The notes: generated by a model from the letters alone, not told the origin. Positions 1-6,655 are shown, numbered from the stretch's first letter. The stretch is DNA of 6,973 nucleotides from an uncultured Eubacteriales bacterium (GCA_900551345.1 URVP01000078.1:1-6973), one strand, 5' to 3'. Program-made: numbers and translations.

Positions 1-256
1 TACAGGGTGTACCTGCGTCTGATATAAGCGCTATTTCAGCTCCCTCTTTAAGCTTTTCCACTATTTCATCAATTCGTGATTTATCGCTGAATTTATGAAA
101 ACTCATCATCGTCTTTTTTATTTCATATCTATTTAAAAGTACCGCCGAATGTCGCGTATCTTCTGCAAGAATAAGATCAACGCTTTTTAATGTATTTAAT
201 ACACGAAGGGTTATATCCTCAAGATTCCCTATAGGGGTTGCGCATAAATACAACAT
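1..256 (-). CDS. rsmI: RsmI, 16S rRNA (cytidine1402-2'-O)-methyltransferase, N-terminal part
   Basis: The first 85 codons are present and the rest lies beyond the left edge. The translation, read directly from the minus strand, begins MLYLCATPIGNLEDITLR, the N-terminal signature of the tetrapyrrole methylase-fold family member RsmI. AEDTRHS follows at residues 31-37 and SDAGTP at 79-84, both characteristic of RsmI. The enzyme methylates the ribose of C1402 in the decoding centre of 16S rRNA using S-adenosylmethionine. The ATG at 256-254 follows the TAA stop of the upstream methyltransferase with no gap. A GGAAGG ribosome binding site lies inside the end of that upstream gene, so translation is probably coupled. 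In Bacillus, yabB and rsmI (yabC) are neighbours with the small gene yazA between them; yazA is absent here. Family assignment is secure; whether the gene is intact cannot be judged. Confidence 0.93.
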   Translation of the reverse strand, partial: MLYLCATPIGNLEDITLRVLNTLKSVDLILAEDTRHSAVLLNRYEIKKTMMSFHKFSDKSRIDEIVEKLKEGAEIALISDAGTPC

Positions 257-1000
257 TTAATCAATCCTTCCGTATATCCTGTTAATTTGCTCCGTATATG
301 AACCGTCACTGTTATATACAACTATAGGGCTTTCCCACAAAAGGCCGCTTTTACCGCCCTTTATTCCCTCAATAAGAAGCATTGCCGGCGGCTTTCCCTC
401 TTTGGAACATACCAGGCATATTCTTTTGGGCTCAATATTATACTTTCTCATGTAAAAGCAAATATCAGCAAGCCGTTCGGGGCGATGCACAAGTGCAAGC
501 CGTCCGCCGTATTTAAGAGCCCAAGCGGAAGATGCGGCAACCTTTTCAATATCACAGAAAATTTCATGCCGTGCCACTGCTGCCGAATCCATATCCGTAA
601 CTGCTCCGGATTTTTTAGGGAAATAGGGAGGGTTACACACAACAACATCGAAAGCTTCCCTGTCTACTGCACTTTTGTCACCAATATCACAGCAGACAAC
701 AGAGATTTTATCATTAAGACCGTTTAACATAACACTTCTTAATGCCATTTCAGCATATTCTTTCTGAAGTTCAAACTGAACGGCAGAGCGTACTCCCCGC
801 TTGCCCACATCAAGAATTGATATTACACCGCTTCCGCTGCAAAAATCCGCCATAATGTCTGTTTTTCTCAGAGAAACAAAATTAGCCAGCAAAATTGCGT
901 CTATGCCAAATCGAAAGCCGTCCTTCTTCTGAATTACCCTAAGATTATTAACTTGTAAATCGTCCAGCGTTTCATCGGGACGGATATTAATTTGGTTCAT
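257..1000 (-). CDS. TrmN6/YabB-like tRNA (adenine-N6)-methyltransferase
   Basis: This is a 247-residue class I S-adenosylmethionine-dependent methyltransferase. The SAM-binding motif I is ADFCSGSGVIS at residues 51-61, and the N6-adenine methylase signature NPPY is at 123-126. ARHE at 143-146 is a further hallmark of the YfiC/TrmN6/YabB group. The E. coli relative (TrmN6, YfiC) modifies A37 of tRNA-Val; the clostridial and Bacillus YabB-like members are less well studied, so the exact target is inferred. The ATG at 1000 has an AGGA element six bases upstream. The gene begins 36 bases after rhaA with no convincing terminator between, and its stop codon abuts the rsmI start. Association with rsmI is conserved in Firmicutes and supports an RNA-modification role. 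Length is typical of the family. Confidence 0.88.
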   Translation of the reverse strand: MNQINIRPDETLDDLQVNNLRVIQKKDGFRFGIDAILLANFVSLRKTDIMADFCSGSGVISILDVGKRGVRSAVQFELQKEYAEMALRSVMLNGLNDKISVVCCDIGDKSAVDREAFDVVVCNPPYFPKKSGAVTDMDSAAVARHEIFCDIEKVAASSAWALKYGGRLALVHRPERLADICFYMRKYNIEPKRICLVCSKEGKPPAMLLIEGIKGGKSGLLWESPIVVYNSDGSYTEQINRIYGRID

Positions 1001-1036
1001 AATAAATCCTGCTTTAACAAAATATTTATGAGGTTT

Positions 1037-2275
1037 TCATCTGCCGGACAAAACTTCATTTTCATATTTTTTTACATCGTCAAGCCATTCTAACCCCACA
1101 GGAACATTATTTCTTTCACAAAATTCATTCCATACAATTTCCCACGGCATACTTTTGAGTTCTTCAAGATATGCAAGTCTTGAAGAATAATCTCCCTCAT
1201 ATTCCATGGCTTTAAGTTTATCCACAGGTTCCAAAAGGCTTAAGAGAAAAGCCTTTCTCGTATTTCTTATACCTATAACCCATGCGGCTATACGATTGAT
1301 GCTTGCATCGAAAAAGTCAAGCCCGATATGTACTTTTTCAAACAGATCATGTCTTGTTATTTCGCTTGCTATCTTCATAAGCTCGTCGTCAAGAACCACC
1401 ACATGGTCACTGTCCCATCTCACCGGACGGCTCACATGCAAAAGTATTCCGGGAACAAAATCAGCTATTGCGGTAATCTTATCCGAAACCACTTCTGTGG
1501 GGTGGAAATGACCCGTATCAAGAGTGATGAGCTTATCATTTTTCACTGCATATCCCATATAAAATTCATGTGAACCGTATGTGCAGCTTTCAGCTCCTAT
1601 ACCGAAAACCTTGCTTTCCACTGCATCAAGATTATACTTGGTATCCTCAGCAAAAATTTTATCCAGCGAATCTTTAAGATTTCGGCGTGGAAGATAGCGG
1701 TCAACAGGTGTATCTTTTGAACCGTCGGGAATCCATACATTGGTGACAGCGGTATTGTTAAGCTCTCTGCCCATATAATCCGCTATTTCTCTGCACGCAA
1801 TGCAGTGCTCAATCCAAAAAGCACGAACACCGTCATCAAGGCTTGTCAGCGTACCCGATACGGAAAGCGGATGCGAAAACAGCGTAGGGTTAAAATCAAT
1901 TCCCAGATTATTCTTTTTTGCCCATTCTACCCAATTATTAAAATGCTTAGGCTGAATGTTATTTCTCTCTACGGATTCACCTTCGGTTTCGGCATAAATT
2001 GCATGCAGATTGACCCTGTGCTTGCCGGGAACCAGGGATAAAACCTTTTCCATATCCTGTCTGAGCTCAGCCGGGGCAGCAGCTTTTCCGGGATAGTTAC
2101 CCGTTGCCTGTATTCCTCCGGTAAGCTGTCCGTCTCCTGACTCAAATCCTGCAACATCGTCACCCTGCCAGCAATGAATTGAAATGGCTATATCGCCCAG
2201 TTTGGATATAGCCCTCTCGGTATCAACTCCCATTGAAGCATATTTTTCTTTAGCATATTCATATATCTTGCTCAT
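1037..2275 (-). CDS. rhaA: L-rhamnose isomerase RhaA
   Basis: The 412-residue protein matches L-rhamnose isomerase across its whole length (about 419 in E. coli). It is a cytoplasmic TIM-barrel enzyme that converts L-rhamnose to L-rhamnulose, the first step of rhamnose catabolism, using divalent metal. [10 protein letters not shown] (residues 32-41) is a family signature. By comparison with the E. coli enzyme, the metal ligands are E229, D253, H280 and D320, and the catalytic residues are H256 (in LDTGHFHP) and D288/D290 (in RWDSDHV). [16 protein letters not shown] (317-332) is strongly conserved. All expected active-site residues are present. The ATG at 2275 is preceded by GGGGAG seven bases upstream. 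No rhamnulokinase, aldolase or transporter gene lies next to it; instead it precedes two RNA methyltransferase genes. A strong promoter lies directly upstream. Confidence 0.95.
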   Translation of the reverse strand: MSKIYEYAKEKYASMGVDTERAISKLGDIAISIHCWQGDDVAGFESGDGQLTGGIQATGNYPGKAAAPAELRQDMEKVLSLVPGKHRVNLHAIYAETEGESVERNNIQPKHFNNWVEWAKKNNLGIDFNPTLFSHPLSVSGTLTSLDDGVRAFWIEHCIACREIADYMGRELNNTAVTNVWIPDGSKDTPVDRYLPRRNLKDSLDKIFAEDTKYNLDAVESKVFGIGAESCTYGSHEFYMGYAVKNDKLITLDTGHFHPTEVVSDKITAIADFVPGILLHVSRPVRWDSDHVVVLDDELMKIASEITRHDLFEKVHIGLDFFDASINRIAAWVIGIRNTRKAFLLSLLEPVDKLKAMEYEGDYSSRLAYLEELKSMPWEIVWNEFCERNNVPVGLEWLDDVKKYENEVLSGR

Positions 2276-2302
2276 AAAATCACTCCCCGAAAAAGTAAAT
2301 TA

Positions 2303-2331
2303 ATTATATACTACATGCCGGTTAATGTCAC
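2303..2331 (-). promoter_or_regulatory. Sigma-A-type promoter for rhaA
   Basis: Reading the minus strand, GTGACA (2331-2326, five of six bases matching TTGACA) is separated by exactly 17 bases from a perfect TATAAT (2308-2303). Transcription would start near 2296, giving a leader of about 20 bases before the rhaA ATG at 2275 that contains just the GGGGAG ribosome binding site. The promoter probably also serves the two methyltransferase genes downstream. The near-consensus boxes suggest either high basal expression or control by a repressor. Confidence 0.8.
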
Positions 2332-2368
2332 TGTAATTTTAGGCAAAATAATATAAATATTATGCACA

Positions 2369-2396
2369 GACTTTCGCAAAGTCAGAGTGTAACACT
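2369..2396. promoter_or_regulatory. Two adjacent palindromes in the rhaA / Cys-rich gene divergent promoter region
   Basis: Two inverted repeats lie two bases apart. The first is GACTTT-CGC-AAAGTC (2369-2383), a perfect 6-base arm around a 3-base centre. The second is AGTGT-A-ACACT (2386-2396), a perfect 5-base arm around one base. The second sits where the -35 box of the plus-strand promoter should be, and both lie about 35 to 70 bases upstream of the rhaA -35 box. They look like operator half-sites for a dimeric regulator. Neither is followed closely enough by a T-run to make a convincing terminator. The binding protein is unknown. Confidence 0.45.
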
Positions 2397-2414
2397 AATT
2401 TTATTTTTTGAATA

Positions 2415-2423
2415 TGATATAAC
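2415..2423 (+). promoter_or_regulatory. Extended -10 promoter for the Cys-rich small gene
   Basis: TGATATAAC fits the extended -10 pattern TGnTATAAT with one mismatch. No good -35 hexamer is found 16-18 bases upstream, where the sequence is T-rich and abuts the AGTGT-A-ACACT palindrome. A start near 2430 would leave about 19 bases of leader carrying the GGAGG ribosome binding site at 2436-2440. An overlapping TATGAT at 2413-2418 is an alternative -10. Confidence 0.5.
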
Positions 2424-2448
2424 GAATAAATAATTGGAGGTAAGTTAT

Positions 2449-2613
2449 ATGTCATTTGATAACTGCGGATGCAACAGCTGCTGCAATTGCAGCAGAAATC
2501 AAGGCGGAATAGAATGGATATGGATTGTTATTGCTGTAATCGTTATCCTTTGCCTTTGCGGCGATAACGGTTTGTTCGGTGGCGGCGGATGCGACTGTAA
2601 TAACTGCTGCTAA
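2449..2613 (+). CDS. 54-residue Cys/Gly-rich single-pass membrane peptide
   Basis: This is a small gene with a strong GGAGG ribosome binding site (2436-2440) eight bases before its ATG, ending in tandem stops TAA TAA. The peptide has three parts. Residues 1-20 are polar and Cys/Asn-rich, with CGCNSCCNC at 6-14. A hydrophobic helix at about 22-38 contains WIWIVIAVIVILCLCG. A tail at 39-54 has a GGGG run and ends CDCNNCC. Eleven of the 54 residues are cysteine, and the pattern CxCxxCC occurs once before the helix (6-12) and once after it (48-54). Small Cys/Gly-rich membrane peptides like this are common in clostridia, where some are automatically labelled as high-cysteine 'chorion-class' proteins; no function is established that I know of. 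It is the only plus-strand gene in the window and has its own promoter and terminator. Metal binding, disulfide cross-linking or a spore role are possibilities only. Confidence 0.82.
   Translation: MSFDNCGCNSCCNCSRNQGGIEWIWIVIAVIVILCLCGDNGLFGGGGCDCNNCC
2478..2495. repeat. 18-bp perfect palindrome inside the Cys-rich gene
   Basis: CTGCTGCAATTGCAGCAG is identical to its own reverse complement. It starts 29 bases after the A of the start codon and encodes part of the first Cys cluster. As RNA it can form a 7-bp stem, mostly G-C, with an AATT loop, which might affect translation or mRNA stability. It may instead be only a by-product of repeated TGC, AGC and GCA triplets. Confidence 0.6.
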
Positions 2614-2624
2614 TAAACAATCCA

Positions 2625-2653
2625 TTGCGGCAGTGTATGACCATTGCCGTCAA
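2625..2653 (+). other. Small stem-loop downstream of the Cys-rich gene
   Basis: TTGCGGCA (2625-2632) can pair with TGCCG-T-CAA (2645-2653) to give an 8-bp stem with one bulged T and a 12-base loop. A competing fold uses CAGTG/CACTG (2631-2635 with 2657-2661) and TGAC/GTCA (2638-2641 with 2649-2652). No T-run follows, so it is not a terminator. It lies in the 3' untranslated region between the stop codon and the main terminator; its function is unknown. Confidence 0.3.
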
Positions 2654-2676
2654 ACGCACTGAATCTTGCTCTCTAA

Positions 2677-2717
2677 AAAAGCGGGTTGCTTAACTAAAAG
2701 TTATGCAATCCGCTTTT
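2677..2717. terminator. Bidirectional intrinsic terminator between converging genes
   Basis: The arms are AAAAGCGG-G-TTGC-T-TAACT (2677-2695) and AGTTA-T-GCAA-T-CCGCTTTT (2699-2717) around an AAA loop. This gives a long stem with one G-T wobble and one T-T mismatch. On the minus strand it begins three bases after the histidine kinase stop codon and runs into six T residues (complement of 2675-2680), a clear intrinsic terminator for the adaptor-regulator-kinase operon. On the plus strand it ends in TTTT, then a T-rich stretch (2721-2735), and can terminate the Cys-rich gene. Confidence 0.85.
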
Positions 2718-2720
2718 CAG

Positions 2721-4196
2721 TTAATATATTTTTTTACTTGAAGGAAGCTCAAACCAGAAAGTACTTCCTTCCCCTTCGGTGCTTTCCACGCCAAACTTAG
2801 CGTTATGAAGCAAAAGAATATTCTTTACAATAGACAACCCCAGTCCTGAGCCTATAACAGCTCTTTTGTGAATCTTGTCTACCTTATAGTATCTGTCCCA
2901 TATATATTTTAGTTTTTCCTCGGGAATACCTTCTCCCCTGTCTTTAACCTCAATGCGTACACTGTTATCTATTCTTTTTTGCACAACGGTTATAAGGCTG
3001 TTATCAGGAGAATAATTAATGGCATTGTTAATCAAATTGTAAATTACCTGCTGTATCTTTGCCGGGTCGGCATATACCATTTCGTCGCCGTCGGAAATAA
3101 ATTCAAAAGTATATCCGTTTATACCTTTTAAGACAGAATATCTGTTAATAATTTCCCGTATACCTGAGGTAATATCATATTCTTCAATGTTAATTGCCTC
3201 CGCATTGGATTCCAGCTTAGAGAGCGAAATTATATCATTTATCAAGATAGTAAGGCGATCGGATTCATCTATAATGACCTGAAGATTTTCCGGCTTTGTT
3301 TCTGACGGAAAATCACGCAGCATTTCGGCATACGCCTTAATCATGGTAATAGGCGTTCTTAAATCATGAGAAACATTGGCCATAAGTTCACGCCTTAAAT
3401 TATCATTAATTGATAATTCTTCCGAAGCTTTATTTAAAGTCTCTGCCAATTCATCAATTTCTTTAAAACCTCCGCCCTTAAAAACAGTGTTATAATTATT
3501 GGACGCAAGTTTCTTTGCAGACTTTGTTATACTGATTATGGGCAGCGAAATATTCTTTGAAATAACTATGCCCAAAGCTAAAGAAAGCAGAAGCAAAATG
3601 ACTGCTATAACTGTAATCTGACTTTGCAAAATTCCTACCGTTGAATTGAGCGGTGTAAGAGAAGTACATATAAACATATACATAGTCTGAGAATCAGATT
3701 TTATAATTTTGCCGCTCAATACATATCGGTTATAAACATTGCCGTTAGTTAAAATATGATCATACATATCTCTGTCGTCGCCAAAAAATCCCAAAAAGCT
3801 GCTCTTGGTATTAACGATATCCAGAAATTGCTTTTCTTCTTCAAGCCTATCTATCAGTTCCGACAAATTGCTGTTTTGAGGAGATTTACTATGCACTATA
3901 CAAAAGGGTGCAGTTTCGGCGCCTGTGATATGATTTCCGAATATATCGGTTATTTCAACGCACATATTGTACTGATAAGCTATATTTCTTATATACTCAT
4001 CACGCTGGTCTTTATCAATATATTCTTCGATTTTTGTAGCAACTTTTTTCACTTCAAACTTCTTAACTATCTCATAGTAAGGATTAAGACCCCATACCTG
4101 CAAAACCCATAAAATAAAAATAATAGCTAAAGCAAAAGCCGAAAAATAGATAGTTAGTTTTAGATTAATACTCGCTTTCTTTTGGATTCGTTTCAA
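2721..4196 (-). CDS. Membrane sensor histidine kinase (HAMP-HisKA-HATPase)
   Basis: This is a 491-residue sensor kinase of the two-component type. A first membrane helix (about 13-34) is followed by an extracytoplasmic sensing region of about 150 residues (35-187) with two cysteines, C79 and C99. A second helix spans about 190-213 and a HAMP linker about 214-267. The HisKA domain has the phosphorylated H277 in NVSHDLRTP. The ATP-binding domain shows the N box NLINNAINYSP (387-397), G1 box DRGEGIP (419-425) and G2 box GSGLGLSIV (449-457). All catalytic motifs are intact. The start codon is TTG at 4196, lying 32 bases inside the response regulator gene; no in-frame ATG occurs before the first helix, and a GAGGGG element is 12 bases upstream. 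It should phosphorylate the regulator encoded just upstream. The stimulus cannot be read from the sequence. Confidence 0.95.
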   Translation of the reverse strand: MKRIQKKASINLKLTIYFSAFALAIIFILWVLQVWGLNPYYEIVKKFEVKKVATKIEEYIDKDQRDEYIRNIAYQYNMCVEITDIFGNHITGAETAPFCIVHSKSPQNSNLSELIDRLEEEKQFLDIVNTKSSFLGFFGDDRDMYDHILTNGNVYNRYVLSGKIIKSDSQTMYMFICTSLTPLNSTVGILQSQITVIAVILLLLSLALGIVISKNISLPIISITKSAKKLASNNYNTVFKGGGFKEIDELAETLNKASEELSINDNLRRELMANVSHDLRTPITMIKAYAEMLRDFPSETKPENLQVIIDESDRLTILINDIISLSKLESNAEAINIEEYDITSGIREIINRYSVLKGINGYTFEFISDGDEMVYADPAKIQQVIYNLINNAINYSPDNSLITVVQKRIDNSVRIEVKDRGEGIPEEKLKYIWDRYYKVDKIHKRAVIGSGLGLSIVKNILLLHNAKFGVESTEGEGSTFWFELPSSKKIY

Positions 4197-4860
4197 AACG
4201 ATAACCGACCCCTCTTAATGTAACAATAAACTTGCGGTAACGGCCAAGGCTGTTTCTTAAAAGCTTAATGTGGGTATCAAGAGTTCTGTCGTCGCCGTAA
4301 TATTCATAACCCCATATTTCATTTAGCAGTTTCTCTCTGGTAAGAGCTATATTTTTATTCTTGGCAAGATACACCAGAAGATCATATTCCTTGGGGGTCA
4401 TAACCACACGCTCGCCGTCAATATATACATATCTACCTGCATAGTCAATTGTAAGACCTTCATATGTAAAAGTATCACCCGAAGTTTCATTACCTGAGGT
4501 TTTTCGCCTTGAAAGAACAGCTTTTACCCTTGCCATAAGTTCTTTGGGGCTGAACGGTTTTACCACATAATCATCAACGCCTGTTTCAAATCCGAAAAGC
4601 TTATCGTATTCCTCACCTCGTGCTGAAAGCATTATTACCGGAACATCTGAAAACTCTCTTATTTTTTTACAGGTAGAAAAACCATCAAGTTCAGGCATCA
4701 TTATGTCAAGAACAATTAAATCAACATTGTTTTTCTTTACTTCCTCTATTGCCTCCATTCCGTTTGAGGCTTCGGATACCTGATAACCTTCAAATTCAGC
4801 GTATTTTTTAATTACTTCACGAATTTTCTCTTCATCGTCAACTACAAGTATTCTTTGCAT
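4165..4860 (-). CDS. OmpR/PhoB-family response regulator
   Basis: The 231-residue protein has an N-terminal receiver domain (1-118) and a C-terminal winged-helix DNA-binding domain (about 130-224). Receiver landmarks are the acidic pair D8-D9, phospho-acceptor D52 in LDIMMPELDG, S79 and K101 in VVKPFSP. In the winged helix, MTPKEYDLL (154-162), the recognition helix region around DDRTLDTHIKLLRNSLG (190-206) and RGVGYRFE (216-223) are typical of the family. The ATG at 4860 has GGGGGA about eight bases upstream; an overlapping ATG four bases earlier is out of frame. It begins 28 bases after the adaptor-like gene and overlaps the kinase gene by 32 bases, indicating one operon with translational coupling to the kinase. 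A tandem TTCACA repeat upstream of the operon is a plausible binding site for this protein. Confidence 0.95.
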   Translation of the reverse strand: MQRILVVDDEEKIREVIKKYAEFEGYQVSEASNGMEAIEEVKKNNVDLIVLDIMMPELDGFSTCKKIREFSDVPVIMLSARGEEYDKLFGFETGVDDYVVKPFSPKELMARVKAVLSRRKTSGNETSGDTFTYEGLTIDYAGRYVYIDGERVVMTPKEYDLLVYLAKNKNIALTREKLLNEIWGYEYYGDDRTLDTHIKLLRNSLGRYRKFIVTLRGVGYRFETNPKESEY

Positions 4861-4888
4861 GCATGCGTCCCCCTTTGCGAAATCGTAA

Positions 4889-6613
4889 TTATTCTGCTAT
4901 CAAAACCCTTATCCTGCCTCCTGAAGATATTGCCTTGTCATAATAAGCAGTTACCTTACAATCAGAAAGCTGACTGAGTTCTTCCATTGTTATAAGCATA
5001 TAGCTATAAGCTCCGCCTGACGATTTCTTTTTATATATTTTAACATTTTCAGCCAAAGGATACAAAGTATCTCCGGCAGTTACGGAAGTATTATCAAAAT
5101 CCGTTACAGCATCAGAAAGTTTTGTAAGCCTTTGAATGGAAGATATCTGATTTCCGTCATATGTAATTTTAACCGGTTGATAACCGGATACCGCAAATGA
5201 CGAACCGCCTGAATTATATTCAGAAGTTACACCGTCTATATCAATGGTGTAAGAACCCGATGCACTGTCAGCGCTAAGCAGCATTCCGTACTGGTTTAAA
5301 TCACCCGTCACATCTTTAATTATCATATTGGTAATCTTCCCCGCAGAATCCTTAACAGCAAGCAAAATATTATTAGAAGCAATATTTATACCGTCCAGTC
5401 TTTGCAGAAATACTCTTTTATAAGAAGATGTTTTCCATGTATCCGTTGTATTAATTTCCAAAATCGCTACCGAAGAAGATACCGGCGTGGAACCTATCGT
5501 ATATGCTTCACTGTTAACTGTTCCGCTAATGTTCGTACCGTTTTTATAGCTTGATAAAGATGCGGTTTCATCGCCAAAATCGATTTTAACAACACTGTTA
5601 ATAATAGACGAATAATCCTTATTTACCGTATATTCAGCAGTTGTGCCGTCAGTCAATATTAAAGTCGCATAATAAACATTGTACGACTCTCCCGTGCTGT
5701 CCGTCGCTTCTTTTTTGCCGGAATCAATCAAAAATCCGTATTTTGTCACATTATTGTCCGTGGGTGCTGCTACACCGGCAACATCCCCGTTTTTACCTAA
5801 AAGAAGAACCACCGTATCGCCGTACGAAAAACTGCCCGTAGATGAAAGCTCTTTAAAAGCGTCATAAGTTTCAATATTGTATGTTACGCCTGATGCAGTT
5901 ATAGATGTAGGTGTTTCCTTATTTGGCGAAGCACTCTCATATATTGCTGTCACCTTGTTTGAATACGCCTGTACAGTGGAAGATGCGGGATAATAATATA
6001 AAATATCATACGACAAAATCTCACCAATGTCAACAGTTTCACCATTGCGTACACAAGTAACGGCATTTTCGTTTATTCCCAAAGTTTGCTGCCATCCACT
6101 GCCGGCAACCATAACCTCATAATCCGGAGTAAAACTGATTATTTCACCTTTACTGTTGACAAGCATTTCACCGGCAAGGTCGTTATATGAATCAAGCGCA
6201 TCCTGATAATTGTAGTAAGAAGATTGATAGGAATTTTCTGCGTCTTCGGAGTCAATTCTGTAAAGCAAATCCCCTTCTTCTACCGTATCCCCTTCTTCAA
6301 TGGGAGCAGCTATAATCTCGCCTTTAACCAAAGATGTAACTTCGTATTGCTCAATGGGCTGTATCGTACCGCTGCCCGTAATGGAAACGGTTATGTCTCC
6401 TCTTGTAACCTGTGCATACGAATACTCGGCTGCGGCTTTTCCTCCGTTCATAACCCCTATTGTTATACTTGCGGCTATTACCAAAAGCAGTATAACAGCT
6501 ATAATGATTAGCTTCTTTTTTGTTAGTTTTTTAAACGGGGAAGTAATTTTTGCCAAAAACTTGGTTTTGATCTTTTCCGTAATCTCTGTGTTTTCCTTGT
6601 TTTTAACAACCAT
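4889..6613 (-). CDS. Membrane-anchored HlyD/MacA-like protein with a long repeated C-terminal region
   Basis: This 574-residue protein has a basic N-terminus, a membrane helix at about 34-54, then a segment typical of membrane fusion (adaptor) proteins. VTRGDITVSITGSGTIQP (69-86) is followed by a lipoyl-like half, VKGEIIAAPIEEGDTVEEGD (96-115), and a short helical stretch (about 122-146). After that the adaptor pattern stops: I see no clear returning helix or second lipoyl half. About 425 residues of Ser/Thr/Gly/Tyr-rich, apparently beta-rich sequence follow, with at least one internal repeat (about 268-298 and 414-448, both ending in a YGxL motif) and a C-terminus ending GGRIRVLIAE. It would be anchored in the membrane with the bulk outside the cell. 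No ABC ATPase or permease gene is next to it in this window; it heads a two-component operon instead. The start has AGGAGG nine bases upstream. An efflux adaptor, a sensory partner or a cell-wall stalk are all possible. Confidence 0.75.
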   Translation of the reverse strand: MVVKNKENTEITEKIKTKFLAKITSPFKKLTKKKLIIIAVILLLVIAASITIGVMNGGKAAAEYSYAQVTRGDITVSITGSGTIQPIEQYEVTSLVKGEIIAAPIEEGDTVEEGDLLYRIDSEDAENSYQSSYYNYQDALDSYNDLAGEMLVNSKGEIISFTPDYEVMVAGSGWQQTLGINENAVTCVRNGETVDIGEILSYDILYYYPASSTVQAYSNKVTAIYESASPNKETPTSITASGVTYNIETYDAFKELSSTGSFSYGDTVVLLLGKNGDVAGVAAPTDNNVTKYGFLIDSGKKEATDSTGESYNVYYATLILTDGTTAEYTVNKDYSSIINSVVKIDFGDETASLSSYKNGTNISGTVNSEAYTIGSTPVSSSVAILEINTTDTWKTSSYKRVFLQRLDGINIASNNILLAVKDSAGKITNMIIKDVTGDLNQYGMLLSADSASGSYTIDIDGVTSEYNSGGSSFAVSGYQPVKITYDGNQISSIQRLTKLSDAVTDFDNTSVTAGDTLYPLAENVKIYKKKSSGGAYSYMLITMEELSQLSDCKVTAYYDKAISSGGRIRVLIAE

Positions 6614-6646
6614 AAATAAAAGCCTCCTGTCGTTATTCCGCTTAGG

Positions 6647-6655
6647 ATTATAACA
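6647..6655 (-). promoter_or_regulatory. Extended -10 promoter of the adaptor-regulator-kinase operon
   Basis: On the minus strand, TGTTATAAT combines a perfect TATAAT (6652-6647) with the TG of an extended -10. No good -35 hexamer occurs at 16-18 bases; the nearest match, TTCACA, is 20 bases upstream and forms part of a direct repeat. That is the arrangement expected for an activator-dependent promoter. Transcription would begin near 6640, about 27 bases before the ATG at 6613. Confidence 0.75.

Noticed and set aside
1018..1041. Possible terminator after rhaA (ATGA-AAACC-TCAT)
   Set aside because: The stem has four weak base pairs and is followed by mixed A/T rather than a T-run, so it is unlikely to stop transcription.
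3756..4112. Open frame of 118 codons on the plus strand
   Set aside because: It lies opposite the sensing region of the histidine kinase, whose reading frame has clear domains; the hydrophobic look comes from the complement of AT-rich codons.
4857..4866. GCATGCATGC palindrome overlapping the response regulator start codon
   Set aside because: It is a short alternating sequence that includes the start codon; the second ATG it creates is out of frame, and nothing suggests an operator.
4872..4882. CTTTGCGAAA shared between the adaptor-regulator gap and the palindrome at 2369-2383
   Set aside because: A shared 10-mer on either strand is expected many times by chance in a window of this size, and only the copy at 2369-2383 is palindromic in context.
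6300..6653. Open frame of 117 codons on the plus strand
   Set aside because: It is antisense to the N-terminal part of the adaptor-like gene, has no ribosome binding site and no recognisable protein pattern, and crosses that operon's RBS and promoter leader.
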